DNA of 64,000 bases from Methanothermobacter wolfeii (GCF_025397995.1 NZ_CP104550.1:1571775-1635774); one strand, 5' to 3'; shown: positions 29,372 to 39,507, numbered from the stretch's first letter. Program-made: numbers and translations. The notes: a model not told the origin generated them from the letters alone.

Positions 29372-29797
29372 ATGAAAAGGGCAGTTATAGAAACTGTGAA
29401 GGGTGAAATTGAACTGGTACTCTTTGATGATGAAGCCCCAAATACCGTCAGTAACTTTGAGAAACTGGCCAACACGGGATTCTATGATGGTCTGACCTTC
29501 CACAGGGTCATACCTGACTTTGTGATCCAGGGGGGATGCCCCTTCGGAGATGGGACCGGCGGCCCCGGTTATACGATAAAGTGCGAGATAAACCCCAACA
29601 GGCATGTTAAGGGTGCCCTCTCAATGGCCCATGCGGGGAGGGATACCGGGGGCAGCCAGTTCTTCATAACACTATCACCCCAGCCACACCTCGACGGGGT
29701 CCACACGGTCTTCGGTAAGGTTGTTGAGGGTATGGATGTTGTTGAATCAATAGAAGTGGGGGACAGGATGCTGAGGGTCAGGGTTTATGATGAATAG
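29372..29797 (+). CDS. Cyclophilin-type peptidyl-prolyl isomerase
   Basis: 141-residue cytosolic cyclophilin (no signal peptide) that speeds proline isomerisation. Active-site blocks are visible: [33 protein letters not shown] and [12 protein letters not shown]; the Trp that binds cyclosporin in many eukaryotic forms is a His (PHLDG), as in many prokaryotic forms. Promoter CTATTAATGTTGAG and leader precede ATG. Confidence 0.93.
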   Translation: MKRAVIETVKGEIELVLFDDEAPNTVSNFEKLANTGFYDGLTFHRVIPDFVIQGGCPFGDGTGGPGYTIKCEINPNRHVKGALSMAHAGRDTGGSQFFITLSPQPHLDGVHTVFGKVVEGMDVVESIEVGDRMLRVRVYDE

Positions 29798-29895
29798 GTC
29801 CTGCAGGGGCTCCGCACCTCTATCTGGATGCCATCATGATGGATAAGTCCTGTATCCCTGAATCAGAGTCCGGATAGGAAATGGTCACATGGATC

Positions 29896-30405
29896 CTACC
29901 TTAGGGGTATCTCACCCCCATAGAATCTTCTTAAAACGGTGGCATAGGCCTTGCCGATTTCCTCTGCAAGTCTGAGGTGCTTCTCGGTATAGTTCTCCTC
30001 AGGGTTTCCAAGGACTATCTGGCCAAGTATCCCGTCAGAGTCCTTAACAGCCACAGATAGGAACTGGGATACCATTTCATGCCCCTCTGGTATGCCGTGG
30101 GCTGCCGGGTGACCTGCAGGGTTGTTTGTGAAGAAGGATTCTCCGGTATCAAGGGAGTATCCCAGGAGGCCCCCGTAGATTCCGCTTTTAGGGAGCTTAA
30201 ACCTTGCCTCGCCGATACTCTCATAGTGGTCGCAGTAGGGTGTGAGGTGGGAGAACTTTATCCCTACACTGTCCCCGTTTTCAGGATCCACGTAGGCCAC
30301 GTAGCAGTATTCACTCCCGGTTATCCTCCTTATTTCATCAAAAACAATCTCGGCAGCCTCATAGACAGATGAAGCAGATTCTATTTTCCTTTTAACATCC
30401 TCCAT
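29896..30405 (-). CDS. GAF-domain protein
   Basis: 169-residue protein that is almost entirely one GAF domain: SSVYEAAEIVFDEIRRITGS, YCYVAYVDPENGDSVG, then GIYGGLLGYSLDTGESFFTN and the closing SVAVKDSDGILGQIVLG followed by a helix. GAF domains bind small ligands or redox cofactors; no output domain is attached. GGAGGAATTAG lies before ATG. Confidence 0.85.
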   Translation of the reverse strand: MEDVKRKIESASSVYEAAEIVFDEIRRITGSEYCYVAYVDPENGDSVGIKFSHLTPYCDHYESIGEARFKLPKSGIYGGLLGYSLDTGESFFTNNPAGHPAAHGIPEGHEMVSQFLSVAVKDSDGILGQIVLGNPEENYTEKHLRLAEEIGKAYATVLRRFYGGEIPLR

Positions 30406-30417
30406 CTAATTCCTCCT

Positions 30418-30573
30418 GTTCAATAACCCCATATCGCTCCAGCCCATTTGGATGGTGTGGATAAATATGCTGAACCGTTCGTTGGGTTCAATAACCCACA
30501 TATCCCTCCAGCCCATTTCCAGTGATTAAGGTCTTATATTCCTTCAATAACTCTAGATCCTTCCAATGCCCCT
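30418..30573. repeat. Three degenerate direct repeats at a gene 3' end
   Basis: About 31-base units: 30418-30449 and 30485-30518 share TTCAATAACCC, an ATATC core and CTCCAGCCCATTT. A third, weaker copy at 30541-30573 (TTCAATAAC, then GATCCTTCCA and GCCC) includes the final codons and stop of the minus-strand gene ending at 30553. The arrangement suggests repeated tandem duplication of that gene's tail into the intergenic gap. Confidence 0.7.
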
Positions 30574-31056
30574 GATGTAATCATGGAGGGGGTGGTTGCT
30601 TCCAATCCTGTCAAGTACCTTCCCCTCAACAGCATGGAGGGGGTGTCTTCCATCATCGGTGACGGCATAGACGCCATCAAGCCCCCTCAGGATATGTATA
30701 TCCGATCCAATAATAATAAGGTCGCCTGAAACAAGTCCGACTGGTCTTCCTGCAATGAGATACTCATCATTGATCTTAAGTATGCGGAGCTCCCTCCTTA
30801 ATTTCCTCTCCCTCATCCTTGTCTTCACCCTGTCAAGGGCCTCCTCTCCAAGACTTTCACTGATGAATGATGAAACCTCATCCTCAAGGGCATCCCTGAG
30901 CCGGACCCATGCATCCAGTTCCCTGCACCCTGTAATGGACCTTACAGTCCTTTGGGGACACTTCCAGCAGTATCTATCATTCAATGCCCTCTGAAGGTCC
31001 CTGAATGATTTCCTTGCGCTTCTTCTGAATTCATCGGTTATATCCCTGACCCCCAT
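30553..31056 (-). CDS. Conserved-looking protein of unknown function
   Basis: 167-residue soluble protein that I do not recognise. The N-terminal half is helical and basic with a possible metal site, CWKCPQRTVRSITGC near residues 30-44 (CxxC-x11-C). The C-terminal half is beta-rich and Gly/Ile-rich (YLIAGRPVGLVSGDLIIIGS, DIHILRGLDGVYAVT). Downstream of its stop are two further degenerate copies of its tail. It lies upstream of the GAF gene and downstream of ogg, same strand. Confidence 0.75.
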   Translation of the reverse strand: MGVRDITDEFRRSARKSFRDLQRALNDRYCWKCPQRTVRSITGCRELDAWVRLRDALEDEVSSFISESLGEEALDRVKTRMRERKLRRELRILKINDEYLIAGRPVGLVSGDLIIIGSDIHILRGLDGVYAVTDDGRHPLHAVEGKVLDRIGSNHPLHDYIRGIGRI

Positions 31057-31096
31057 AATACACCCCTCGCATCATCAAAAAAGAGGAGATTAACCC

Positions 31097-32047
31097 TCAG
31101 CCCCCCTTAAGCTTTTCAAGTAGGCCTGATCTTCTGGCATGGTTGAAGAGGTAAAGCTGCACGTACCCTGCCATTTCACCGAACCTGCTCCATGCGAATT
31201 CCCTCAGTTCACCATCCCTGAAGTTCCTCTCAGGGTAGATGTAATTCATTATCCTCCTCACCCATACATCAACAGGGAAGGCCTCTGTCTTCCTGAATCC
31301 ATAGAGCAGTATGCAGTCAGCGACCTTGGGGCCGACTCCTGGCAGCTCCAGGAGGAGTTCAAGGGCCTCATGGTAATCCATACCCCACACCTCATTCACA
31401 TCAATCTCCTCGGCAAGGATCCTTGATGTTTCCCTGATGTAGGGTGCCCGGTAGCCAACGCCACAGGCCCTGAGGTTGTTGAAGGCGAAGTCCTCTGGGA
31501 GATCATCCTCGGCCCTCTGAAGTTCCTCAAGGGAGTCCTCCTCAACGGCTGCAAGGACTTCTGGGGATGGGAAACCATGGAAGGTCTCTGATGATACCCT
31601 GAAAGCAGGGCCCCACATCCGCCTTATGTCCATTATGGATCGTGTCCACCGGAGCACTGAGCAGTTCTGGGATGCTATGGATGATATGATGCACTCAAAG
31701 GGGTCCTTTGCAAGGAAGAGCCTCAGACCCCTTGAAGATTCTATGGATTCTGAGAGACCCATATCATCCAAAAAACTGTAAAAGTCTTCAAGGTCAAATT
31801 TAAGGTCGAATATGTACTCTATCCTCTTTTTAAGGTCATTCCTGTTGACCCTGAGGTACGGTCTTACCTCCAGGACACGCCCCCTCTGTCTAACCGCAAC
31901 CGGGCATGGCCTTCCCCTGACCATTAACAGCTCCCTGAACTCCCCTCCCACCTCATGCCATGGCGGCTGTGAGGTCTGACCGCTCTTCTGGGTCATTTCA
32001 AGGTCAAATTCCCCTGCAGGGAGTTCTATGACGTTTTCAATATTCAT
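31097..32047 (-). CDS. ogg: 8-oxoguanine DNA glycosylase, OGG1 family
   Basis: 316-residue helix-hairpin-helix glycosylase/lyase that removes 8-oxoguanine. The N-terminal beta region resembles OGG1; the HhH-GPD core contains [34 protein letters not shown] with the catalytic lysine, and [10 protein letters not shown] with the catalytic aspartate. It overlaps the hisF stop by four bases (ATGA). Confidence 0.92.
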   Translation of the reverse strand: MNIENVIELPAGEFDLEMTQKSGQTSQPPWHEVGGEFRELLMVRGRPCPVAVRQRGRVLEVRPYLRVNRNDLKKRIEYIFDLKFDLEDFYSFLDDMGLSESIESSRGLRLFLAKDPFECIISSIASQNCSVLRWTRSIMDIRRMWGPAFRVSSETFHGFPSPEVLAAVEEDSLEELQRAEDDLPEDFAFNNLRACGVGYRAPYIRETSRILAEEIDVNEVWGMDYHEALELLLELPGVGPKVADCILLYGFRKTEAFPVDVWVRRIMNYIYPERNFRDGELREFAWSRFGEMAGYVQLYLFNHARRSGLLEKLKGG

Positions 32048-32868
32048 ATGCGAACTGGAACCCCCATTGACCTGAGGTACTCCTTCACGACCGGCACAGG
32101 GTACTCGTTGAAGTGGAATATGCTGGCTGCAAGGGCGGCGTCTGCCATTCCATCCGTGAATGCCTCATAGATGTGTTCGGGTCTTCCAACTCCACCAGAT
32201 GCGATTACAGGTATGTCAAGGTTCTGGCTCATGGTCCTTGTGAGGGGAATATCGTATCCCTCCTTTGTACCGTCACGGTCCATGGATGTGAGGAGGATCT
32301 CACCGGCACCCCTCTCCTGGCACTCCATGGCCCAGTTTATGGCGTCTATCCCTGTGAATTCCCTGCCCCCGTATATGCTGCACTCATACCAGCAGTATCC
32401 ATCATCAACCTCGATGATGAATCTTTCATCCGATTCCCGTGGACTGTCAATGTACCTCCTCTTGGCGTCTATTGCAACCACGCATGCCTGTGATCCCACG
32501 AGTTCTGATGCCTCGTTTATGAGGTCCGGGTTTTTGATGGCTGCTGTGTTGGTTGAACACTTATCCGCGCCTGCCTTCAGCATCTTCACATAGTCCTCGG
32601 GTTTCCTTATACCTCCACCGACACATATGGGTACGAAGACGTTCTCTGTTGTGGCCTCTATCACATGGGTCATGGTCTCCCTCCTCTCATGGGAGGCTGT
32701 TATGTCAAGGAAGACTATCTCATCGGCGCCATCCTCATAGTAGCGGGTTGCAAGTTCAACAGGGTCCCCGGCGTACCTTATCTGTTTGAACTCAACACCC
32801 TTGACCACCCTCCCATTGGGCACCTGGAGGTCACAGTCAAGGCATGGTATTATTCTCTTTGCAAGCAT
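32044..32868 (-). CDS. hisF: Imidazole glycerol phosphate synthase subunit HisF
   Basis: Cyclase subunit of IGP synthase (histidine synthesis), a TIM barrel of about 274 residues. Catalytic aspartates are in [10 protein letters not shown] and in [14 protein letters not shown]; phosphate-binding loops are [11 protein letters not shown] and [15 protein letters not shown] at 32868 is favoured by GGAGG spacing over ATG at 32877. The ogg gene follows with a 4-base overlap. Confidence 0.96.
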   Translation of the reverse strand: MLAKRIIPCLDCDLQVPNGRVVKGVEFKQIRYAGDPVELATRYYEDGADEIVFLDITASHERRETMTHVIEATTENVFVPICVGGGIRKPEDYVKMLKAGADKCSTNTAAIKNPDLINEASELVGSQACVVAIDAKRRYIDSPRESDERFIIEVDDGYCWYECSIYGGREFTGIDAINWAMECQERGAGEILLTSMDRDGTKEGYDIPLTRTMSQNLDIPVIASGGVGRPEHIYEAFTDGMADAALAASIFHFNEYPVPVVKEYLRSMGVPVRI

Positions 32869-33103
32869 TTCAATCATTTCCTCCTTATATTCAGTTATAG
32901 CCTGTCATCTAAAGTAAGTTGTGCCTGGAGTTGGACCAATGAATACGGACCTGAGGGTGCTTCCTCCATGGGGAGCCACCATCGGTAACTGCAGAAGATC
33001 TTCTCAAAAATTACCTCAAAGCACTCCTACTGCCCTTTATAATCAAAGATACCCCAAGAAGCCACCGTTCATACTATACTGAGCTGAGGTGTGGGGATGG
33101 TGA

Positions 33104-33116
33104 AGGTATATAAATG
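33104..33116 (+). promoter_or_regulatory. TATA box for tRNA-Arg(TCG)
   Basis: AAGGTATATAAATGA at about 33103-33117 is a strong archaeal TATA box on the plus strand, about 45 bases upstream of the tRNA. This leaves a short 5' leader for RNase P to remove. Confidence 0.6.
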
Positions 33117-33153
33117 ATTAGTTCAAATATAGAAACCGTTACCCATTTTTTAG

Positions 33154-33229
<76 letters not shown>

Positions 33230-33388
33230 TTATCGTTATGAATCACCATACTATTTTTAAAAGCTAATTCCACAGATCTGAAATGAAAATTTACAGTCCT
33301 GTGGCGTGAGAAGCACTGTATGCTCACTTAAGGCTGTAAAATATTCCCTGAAGATCCGTAGGACTTATACTGAGTTACCGGGACTGTT

Positions 33389-33721
33389 TCATTGATCCTG
33401 GACCTGGAGTTCCTCATCTTCCTGGCGCCATGGTGGAGAGACCATGCAGAGGAAGCTCAGATCGGATTCCCCGGTGTTCCTTATATACTGGGTGGAGGAT
33501 GCCGGTATGTATATGATGTCCCCGGGCTTAACCTTCCTGGACTCATCCCCGATATGCATTTCACCCCCACCCTCGAGGATGTAGTAGACCTCAACGGATT
33601 TCCTTAACCTGTGGGGTAGTGAGGACTCCCCTGGTTTGAGTGCCGCATGGGCCACGCTGAAACCCATTTCAAGGTCCTCCCTGTGGGGATGTAAGAATTC
33701 ACAGATTAAGGTGCCATCCAT
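33389..33721 (-). CDS. Cupin-domain protein
   Basis: 110-residue single cupin. Motif 1 is LPHRLRKSVEVYYILEGGGE (the histidine and glutamate ligands are present, with some divergence from GxxHxH), and motif 2 is PGDIIYIPASSTQYIRNTG, in which the usual histidine is Gln (TQY). Such proteins bind metal or small ligands; specific role unknown. Confidence 0.85.
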   Translation of the reverse strand: MDGTLICEFLHPHREDLEMGFSVAHAALKPGESSLPHRLRKSVEVYYILEGGGEMHIGDESRKVKPGDIIYIPASSTQYIRNTGESDLSFLCMVSPPWRQEDEELQVQDQ

Positions 33722-33836
33722 GGCCCTGGAATACTGCAGTCATCAAGATTTCTGATAAACAGGACCCTTCCCCCCGATTTTTTTGACCGGATGAATGCCG
33801 CTCCCTGCTGTGACGGTAAATCTGTTCTCTCCTGTA

Positions 33837-34352
33837 TTATCTGTTGAAGCATGGTATGCAGACTATCCTGCCGTTCCTGACCCTTGCACGGTGCTCTGAA
33901 ACCGGTTCACCGCACTCGGCGCATATGACCGATCCATAGATCCTTGCCTCATCAGGCAGCTTCTCTGAAACATCCCTGACATCAAAGAGTTCATAGGGGT
34001 CCATCTCAAGTATCCTTTCTGTCATCTCGGATCTCTCAGTAACCCCGGATTCCTTCATGAGCTGATCAAGGGGTTTTTTAAGTGCTATCCGTATCCCATC
34101 ACCACTTTTTCTGTTGAAGAATGTGTAAACGTGTTTGCCATGGTCCCTGAATATGAGGTTACCCTTACCAAAGGTGCACCCTGTCATGCACTGGACAGCG
34201 TCCACGCTGCAGCTGTCATTCTCGACTATGGCAACTATCTCCTCATCCTCTGACCTTCCGAACCTTTCAGCCACGATCTTGCCCACCATGTATCCGAGGG
34301 CCGTCCCGGGACATGAATGGCCATGGAATGCGATGATTTCATCATAATCCAT
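33837..34352 (-). CDS. FmdE-family protein with C-terminal zinc ribbon
   Basis: 171-residue FmdE-like protein, named from the formylmethanofuran dehydrogenase subunit E family. The diagnostic part is [19 protein letters not shown], followed by [20 protein letters not shown] with conserved cysteines. The C-terminus has a separate zinc ribbon, [18 protein letters not shown] and then CIPC. The exact function is not established; not all members belong to the dehydrogenase. ATG at 34352 (MDYDEI) is preferred, with GGTGATAG just upstream. Confidence 0.87.
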   Translation of the reverse strand: MDYDEIIAFHGHSCPGTALGYMVGKIVAERFGRSEDEEIVAIVENDSCSVDAVQCMTGCTFGKGNLIFRDHGKHVYTFFNRKSGDGIRIALKKPLDQLMKESGVTERSEMTERILEMDPYELFDVRDVSEKLPDEARIYGSVICAECGEPVSEHRARVRNGRIVCIPCFNR

Positions 34353-34397
34353 ACTATCACCTTCAGAACACTGAATCATTATAATTATTGGGAGTTC

Positions 34398-36176
34398 CTA
34401 CTCATTAACTATTGCTTCCTTGAAGAACTCGGGTAAAAGAGACCTGTAGAGGGGGCTTCTGAATATCATCTCAATATTGCCATCAAGGATGTAGGTGTAG
34501 CATGAGTCGTCATGGGCCCTCATTCCACGCCCGTATGCCTGCATGAGGGTCATGATGGTCTTGTAGGCGTACCACCTCTGATCCGTCCTCTGCCTCAGGT
34601 TAACCTGCCTATCCCCAAGGTAGGGGAATGGGATCTTGTAGATTACCTGGAAGCGGCACTTGTCATAGGGGAGGTCAACACCCTCACTCATGGATGGGCT
34701 CACAAGTACCAGGGGCTCGGGGGTCTCCTCAAAGTACCTGAGGACCGCCTCCCTGTTGGATGCCCTGTGGTCAATCAGCCTCCTGTTATGGATGTTCTCC
34801 ATTATGAACCTCTGGCAGCGGTAGTTGTGTGTATGTATGAGGCCCTTATCATTCCTGTGCCTTTCAAGGATCCTGTTCAGTATGGGTATGGTCTCCGGTG
34901 CAGTCTGTTTTATCCTGTTACGGGACATCTTCCCGGCGATCTTGAGCTCTATGGGCCTCCTTGAGGCGGGGAATGGGCTGTCAACCTTCACAAAGTATGC
35001 TTCCCTTGGGTCTATCCCGAGCCACTGGCAGAAGAGCCTCTCGTTGAGTATTGTGGCGCTCATGAAGAGGCATGATTCAGAGTAGGAGAAGAGCCTTTCA
35101 GGGGCGTACTTGTGGACCCTCAGGGGTTTGAATGAAACTGAATCATCATCTGAATCAACAACCCAGTTTTTAGGTTCATCTTCAAGGCTCATCTTGAGTT
35201 CTGAGAGCCTCTTTATGGTCCTCTTTATCCTGTCCCTCTTCCTCCTTGGCATGGAGTCCAGTTCAAGGTCGCTGTAGTGGTCCATTATGGCTTCAACCTG
35301 GAGCACCCACTCTGAAGGGTCATCCTCCTTCAGCATTGATGGGGGGATCTTCTTTTTGATGTCCTTGCTGAGCCTCCTGTTTGACAGTGTTACCTCCAGC
35401 CTCTTCATGAGTTTGTCCTCAATGTTATGGGCCTCGTCCAGTATCATGAGGTTTCTCCTGTCAAAGTGGCCGACGTAGTTGAGCTCAAGGAAGGCGTAGT
35501 CATAGTTCATCAGTGTTATGGGGCTGTTTATGGCTTCAGCCTTCTGTTCCCAGTAGTTGCAGTGTTCCGGTCCCTTGAAGTAGATCCTGTTCCCATAGGA
35601 ATCCTGGAATGCCTCCTCACCAAGGAGTGTTTCTCCCCTCACAACACCGTAGGGACAGTGGAAGCTGTCTGATGAGCTTACAGTCTGGCATGTCCCCATA
35701 TCACAGGATGATTCAAGGTCCTCGTTCTTGCAGAGGAAGTTTCCGCGGCCCTTAACAACAGGGAAGCCGAACTCCCTTGCGTACTGGTCCTGGAGCTGTT
35801 TCGTCATTGTCAGGATGTAGGCTGGCTGGTATATCCCTGCAAGGGTGCATGCTATGGCTGATTTCCCTGTCCCTGTCCCGGCCTCAAGGACCACGTATCT
35901 GTAGCCGTCCTCAAGGGCCTGGTAGATGTCATTTATGATATCAAGCTGCCCTGGCCTTGGCTGTGGGAATGGAAAGTTCTCAATGATCTCTGAGGGTATG
36001 TGGGGGTGTCTCTTCCTGATGTCATCCCTGAGGGTCTCCCCGATTCCCTTCCGGGTTTCCATTTCTTCTTCACTGCCTCCCATTAATTTCCTGAATATTG
36101 AGAGGCGTCCCCTGCCCCTGCATGTGCAGCTGTCCCTCATCATCCCGCAGTCCGGGCAGAAAAGTGGATTCTCCAT
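34398..36176 (-). CDS. XPD/DinG-family superfamily 2 helicase
   Basis: 592-residue Rad3-related helicase. Walker A EAGTGTGKSAIACTLAG, DEAH box MILDEAHNIEDK, and motif VI QAYGRGMRAHDD are visible. Between motifs Ia and II are four cysteines (LCKNEDLESSCDMGTC, HCPYG) in the place of the XPD Fe-S cluster. A small extra N-terminal zinc-like motif (CPDCGMMRDSCTCRG) precedes the helicase core. Probably a 5'-3' DNA helicase in repair or processing of replication structures. Confidence 0.9.
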   Translation of the reverse strand: MENPLFCPDCGMMRDSCTCRGRGRLSIFRKLMGGSEEEMETRKGIGETLRDDIRKRHPHIPSEIIENFPFPQPRPGQLDIINDIYQALEDGYRYVVLEAGTGTGKSAIACTLAGIYQPAYILTMTKQLQDQYAREFGFPVVKGRGNFLCKNEDLESSCDMGTCQTVSSSDSFHCPYGVVRGETLLGEEAFQDSYGNRIYFKGPEHCNYWEQKAEAINSPITLMNYDYAFLELNYVGHFDRRNLMILDEAHNIEDKLMKRLEVTLSNRRLSKDIKKKIPPSMLKEDDPSEWVLQVEAIMDHYSDLELDSMPRRKRDRIKRTIKRLSELKMSLEDEPKNWVVDSDDDSVSFKPLRVHKYAPERLFSYSESCLFMSATILNERLFCQWLGIDPREAYFVKVDSPFPASRRPIELKIAGKMSRNRIKQTAPETIPILNRILERHRNDKGLIHTHNYRCQRFIMENIHNRRLIDHRASNREAVLRYFEETPEPLVLVSPSMSEGVDLPYDKCRFQVIYKIPFPYLGDRQVNLRQRTDQRWYAYKTIMTLMQAYGRGMRAHDDSCYTYILDGNIEMIFRSPLYRSLLPEFFKEAIVNE

Positions 36177-36274
36177 GGGTCTATTTAAGGGTGATGGACT
36201 ATATAAGTTTAGAGAGTGTGTCTGTGAAAAGTGATAGGAGATGTACAGGCTTATAATCGTTTACAGGTGTTCTG

Positions 36275-36970
36275 ATGAGTGGAAGGCTTATAGGTGTGGG
36301 TGTTGGTCCAGGGGACAGTGAACTTTTAACCCTTAAGGCCGTCAGGATCCTTAAATCTGTGCCCGTGGTCTGCGCGCCCCGTTCATCATCCGAGAGGGAG
36401 AGCATAGCACTCTCCATTGTGAGGGAAGTCCTTGATGAGAGGAAGGATGAGTACAGGGTTATTGACCCTGTTTTCCCCATGACCGATGATCGGGATGAGC
36501 TTGAAAGGCACTGGGACGAGGCCGCTGACCTTGTATCCGCGGAGCTTGGCGCAGGGAGGGATGTTGCATTCATAACCCTTGGCGACCCATCAATTTACAG
36601 TACCTTCAGTTATCTGCAGAGGAGAATAACTGAGAGGGGATTCGAAACCCTTATGGTCCCAGGGGTTACATCCTTCACTGCATGCGCTGCGAGTGCAGGG
36701 ACAGCCCTCGTTGAGGGCGATGAGATCCTTGTGGTGGTCCCCAGGATAGATGAAAGGTTTGAGAGGATAGTTGAAGACGTGGATGCATGTGTTATCATGA
36801 AGACCTCCCGTCACGGCGTTAAGGTAAGGGAGGTCATGGATTCTGACCCCAGGAGCAAGGATGTTGTATCGGTGGCTAACTGCGGCATGGATGATGAGGT
36901 GATTGAGAGGGGCTTCATCTCTGGAGGCCGGTACCTTGCAACCACCCTTGTGAGGTTCAGGGGCCAGTGA
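36275..36970 (+). CDS. cbiL: Cobalt-precorrin-2 C20-methyltransferase CbiL
   Basis: 231-residue SAM-dependent tetrapyrrole methyltransferase of the anaerobic cobamide route. GVGVGPGDSELLTLKAVRIL, ITLGDPSIYSTFSYLQRRI and MVPGVTSFTACAAS are family motifs. Cobamides are needed here for methyltransferases of methanogenesis. ATG follows AGGTGTTCTG. The divergent gene is the helicase; msvR ends on the opposite strand just downstream. Confidence 0.93.
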   Translation: MSGRLIGVGVGPGDSELLTLKAVRILKSVPVVCAPRSSSERESIALSIVREVLDERKDEYRVIDPVFPMTDDRDELERHWDEAADLVSAELGAGRDVAFITLGDPSIYSTFSYLQRRITERGFETLMVPGVTSFTACAASAGTALVEGDEILVVVPRIDERFERIVEDVDACVIMKTSRHGVKVREVMDSDPRSKDVVSVANCGMDDEVIERGFISGGRYLATTLVRFRGQ

Positions 36971-36992
36971 TAACTTAAGGGGGAGGCTGGAG

Positions 36993-37748
36993 TTAGTCCT
37001 TCCTCACTATCCTGAATGAGCATCTCTCATCTCCACGTGCATAGCACTCTGTTTCATCAACAATTACATCTGAATTGAAGTACCTCCTGAATACGGCTTC
37101 TATTATGCCAGAGTCAAGGGCGCATGCGGATTCACCGATATCCGGGAGGAGGCCGCATTCAAAGCAGTCGTACGCCCTCAGTACGGGGGGGTCTGTTCCT
37201 TCAACCTCCAGTCTTCCGAGGTGGTTGATCTCCCAGAACCTTTTAAGGTTATCAAGGAGTTCTCCAGGTTCATCCGCTTCTATCATGGGGTATATGACCT
37301 CACCGATCCTCAGGCCTGTTTCATGGAGGATGGGGTCCAGGTTTATACCCTCCTTTATGAGTTCAACCCGCAGGACATGGAACATCAGCCTGAAGAATTC
37401 GAAGGGGTCCCCCCTTGATGTGAGGTGTTCTGCAAGGAACTCTGTTTTCTCCTCATCCAGGTCTCCCGGGGGTTTTCTTGTTAGTTTGCCCAGGTACCTT
37501 GAGTTGAGTTTGAATACCTTTTTTCTCCTGTCCCTGGGGTCGGTTCTTTCAAGGATGAGCCCCGCCCTCCTGAGGTCTGTGAGGTGCTTTGAGACCGTTG
37601 ACTTTGATTTTCCTGTAAGTTTAACTATCTCCTGGAAGTCCCGCTGGCCCTTCCTGAGCTCTGAGAGTATGATGGATTTAACCGGACTTTCAATTACATC
37701 GATACCTTCCCTGGTCGAGAATATTGTGAACTGCCTCTTTCCTGCCAT
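36993..37748 (-). CDS. msvR: Methanogen V4R-domain redox regulator MsvR
   Basis: 251-residue transcription factor found in methanogens that represses or activates its own gene and the neighbouring fpaA operon depending on redox state. The N-terminal winged helix is ESPVKSIILSELRKGQRDFQ plus LTGKSKSTVSKHLTDLRRAG; the C-terminal V4R domain holds cysteines in DCFECGLLPDIGESACALD and ETECYARGDERCSF that are expected redox or zinc sites. It is divergent from fpaA over a 123-base gap, exactly the arrangement described for Methanothermobacter thermautotrophicus. Confidence 0.95.
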   Translation of the reverse strand: MAGKRQFTIFSTREGIDVIESPVKSIILSELRKGQRDFQEIVKLTGKSKSTVSKHLTDLRRAGLILERTDPRDRRKKVFKLNSRYLGKLTRKPPGDLDEEKTEFLAEHLTSRGDPFEFFRLMFHVLRVELIKEGINLDPILHETGLRIGEVIYPMIEADEPGELLDNLKRFWEINHLGRLEVEGTDPPVLRAYDCFECGLLPDIGESACALDSGIIEAVFRRYFNSDVIVDETECYARGDERCSFRIVRKD

Positions 37749-37769
37749 CGGTGTATGGTATGTTGGACA

Positions 37770-37850
37770 ATCTATATAATTGTTTGATGGGTGTGGAACA
37801 GAAAAAATTAAATACTTGTTCGTAGAGTATAGTATATTCGTTGATATACA
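37770..37850. promoter_or_regulatory. msvR-fpaA divergent promoter with TTCG boxes
   Basis: Minus-strand TATA TTATATAG lies at about 37772-37780 for msvR; plus-strand AAATTAAATAC lies at about 37804-37814 for fpaA. Two similar boxes follow the fpaA TATA in direct orientation: TTCGTAGAGTATA (37819-37831) and TTCGTTGATATA (37837-37848). TTCG-containing boxes in this gap are the known type of MsvR target; the assignment here is by context. Confidence 0.7.
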
Positions 37851-37871
37851 AACTAAATATCTGGTGATAAA

Positions 37872-39089
37872 ATGAAGGCAGTTTCAGAGAAGATAGCTGA
37901 CGGAGTATACTGGGTAGGGGTCCTTGACTGGGACCTCAGAAACTACCATGGCTACACCCTCCAGGGGACAACCTACAACGCCTACCTCATATTCGGGGAT
38001 GAGAGGGTGGCCCTCATAGACAACTCATACCCCGGGACCTTCCAGGAACTGATGGCGAGGATAGAGGACGCCTTCAGGAGAGAAAACAGGGATGTGGAGA
38101 TAGACGTAATAGTTCAGAACCATGTTGAAAGGGACCACAGCGGCACCCTCCCCGAGCTCCACAGGAGGTTCCCGGATGCGCCCATCTACTGCACAGAAAT
38201 CGCTGTTAAGGGCCTCCTGAAACACTACCCCACCCTTGAGGGTGCGGAGTTCAGGACGGTCAGGACAGGTGACACCCTGGAACTCGGGGGTAAAACACTG
38301 GCATTCCTTGAGGCCTTCCTCCTCCACTGGCCAGACAGCATGTTCACCTTCCTTGCAGAGGACGGCATCCTCTTCCCCAATGATGCCTTCGGACAGCACC
38401 TCTGCTACCCCAGGAGACTTGACACAGATATACCTGAACACGTCCTGATGGATGCTGCCAGAAAGTTCTATGCAAACCTCATAACACCACTATCAAAGCT
38501 TGTCCTCAGGAAATTCGATGAAGTAAAGGAACTGGGACTCCTTGAGAAGATAAGGATGATTGCACCATCCCATGGACAGATCTGGACGGATCCCATGAAG
38601 GTGATCGGAGCATACACAGACTGGGCCACAGGGAAAATGCCTGAAAAGGTAACCATAATCTACGATACCATGCACCATTCAACAGGGAAGATGGCCCATG
38701 CCATCGCCGAGGGCGTTATGAGCACCGGGGTTGATGTGAGGGTCTACTACCTCCACGAGGATGAAAGGAGCGAGATAGTCAAGGACATACTTGAAAGCCG
38801 GGCGGTGGCCCTTGGAGCCCCGGCAATATACGATGAACCATACCCCAGTGTGGGGGACCTCCTGATGTACCTCAGGGGCCTTAAGTTCAACAGGACCGGT
38901 GAAAGGAAGGCCCTGGTATTCGGATCAATGGGTGGTAATGGAGGAGCCACAGAAACCATGAAAGAACTCCTGACAGAGGCCGGCTTCAGTGTCGTGGACG
39001 AATGCGAGATCTACTATGTACCCGATGGTGATGAACTGGAAGCATGCTTCGAGGCCGGAAGAAGACTTGCTGAAATGATAAAGGGGTGA
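37872..39089 (+). CDS. fpaA: F420H2 oxidase FpaA (flavodiiron protein)
   Basis: 405-residue flavodiiron protein that reduces O2 to water with F420H2. The N-terminal metallo-beta-lactamase-like domain has the di-iron ligands in [15 protein letters not shown] and later HWPDSMFTF and PSHGQIW; the flavodoxin domain starts near residue 255 with [20 protein letters not shown]. It heads the oxidative-stress operon fpaA-rubrerythrin-rubredoxin-like under MsvR. CTGGTGATAAA precedes ATG. Confidence 0.95.
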   Translation: MKAVSEKIADGVYWVGVLDWDLRNYHGYTLQGTTYNAYLIFGDERVALIDNSYPGTFQELMARIEDAFRRENRDVEIDVIVQNHVERDHSGTLPELHRRFPDAPIYCTEIAVKGLLKHYPTLEGAEFRTVRTGDTLELGGKTLAFLEAFLLHWPDSMFTFLAEDGILFPNDAFGQHLCYPRRLDTDIPEHVLMDAARKFYANLITPLSKLVLRKFDEVKELGLLEKIRMIAPSHGQIWTDPMKVIGAYTDWATGKMPEKVTIIYDTMHHSTGKMAHAIAEGVMSTGVDVRVYYLHEDERSEIVKDILESRAVALGAPAIYDEPYPSVGDLLMYLRGLKFNRTGERKALVFGSMGGNGGATETMKELLTEAGFSVVDECEIYYVPDGDELEACFEAGRRLAEMIKG

Positions 39090-39093
39090 TGGA

Positions 39094-39507
39094 ATGAATG
39101 AACACAGGATAGGCGTATCCAGAAAAACAGGGATTGAGGAGGTGGTTGAAGCAAACTTCAGGGGTGAATGCGCAGAGGTCGGCATGTACCTTGCAATGGC
39201 AAGGCAGGCCCAGCGGGAGGGACTCCCTGAAGTTGCAGAGGTACTTAAAACCATTGCAATGGAAGAGGCTGAACATGCAGCCCATTTCGCAGAGATGAAC
39301 GGGATAATAGATGAAGATCTGAGGAAAAACCTTGAGATGATGCTTGAGGGTGAGAAAGCAGCCAGCAGGGAAAAACAGGAAGCCGCAGGGAAGGCCAGGG
39401 ACTGTGACATTGACCAGGCACATGACTTCTTTGATGAAAGTTCAAGGGACGAAGCAAGGCATGCAATGATGCTTAAGGGACTCCTTGAAAGGTACTTCAG
39501 GGGATAA
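39094..39507 (+). CDS. Rubrerythrin-like di-iron protein (erythrin form)
   Basis: 137-residue four-helix ferritin-like protein without its own rubredoxin domain. Di-iron ligands are in [36 protein letters not shown] and [16 protein letters not shown]. It probably reduces peroxide using electrons from the rubredoxin-type product of the next gene, which starts three bases later. Second gene of the MsvR-controlled fpaA operon. Confidence 0.92.
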   Translation: MNEHRIGVSRKTGIEEVVEANFRGECAEVGMYLAMARQAQREGLPEVAEVLKTIAMEEAEHAAHFAEMNGIIDEDLRKNLEMMLEGEKAASREKQEAAGKARDCDIDQAHDFFDESSRDEARHAMMLKGLLERYFRG

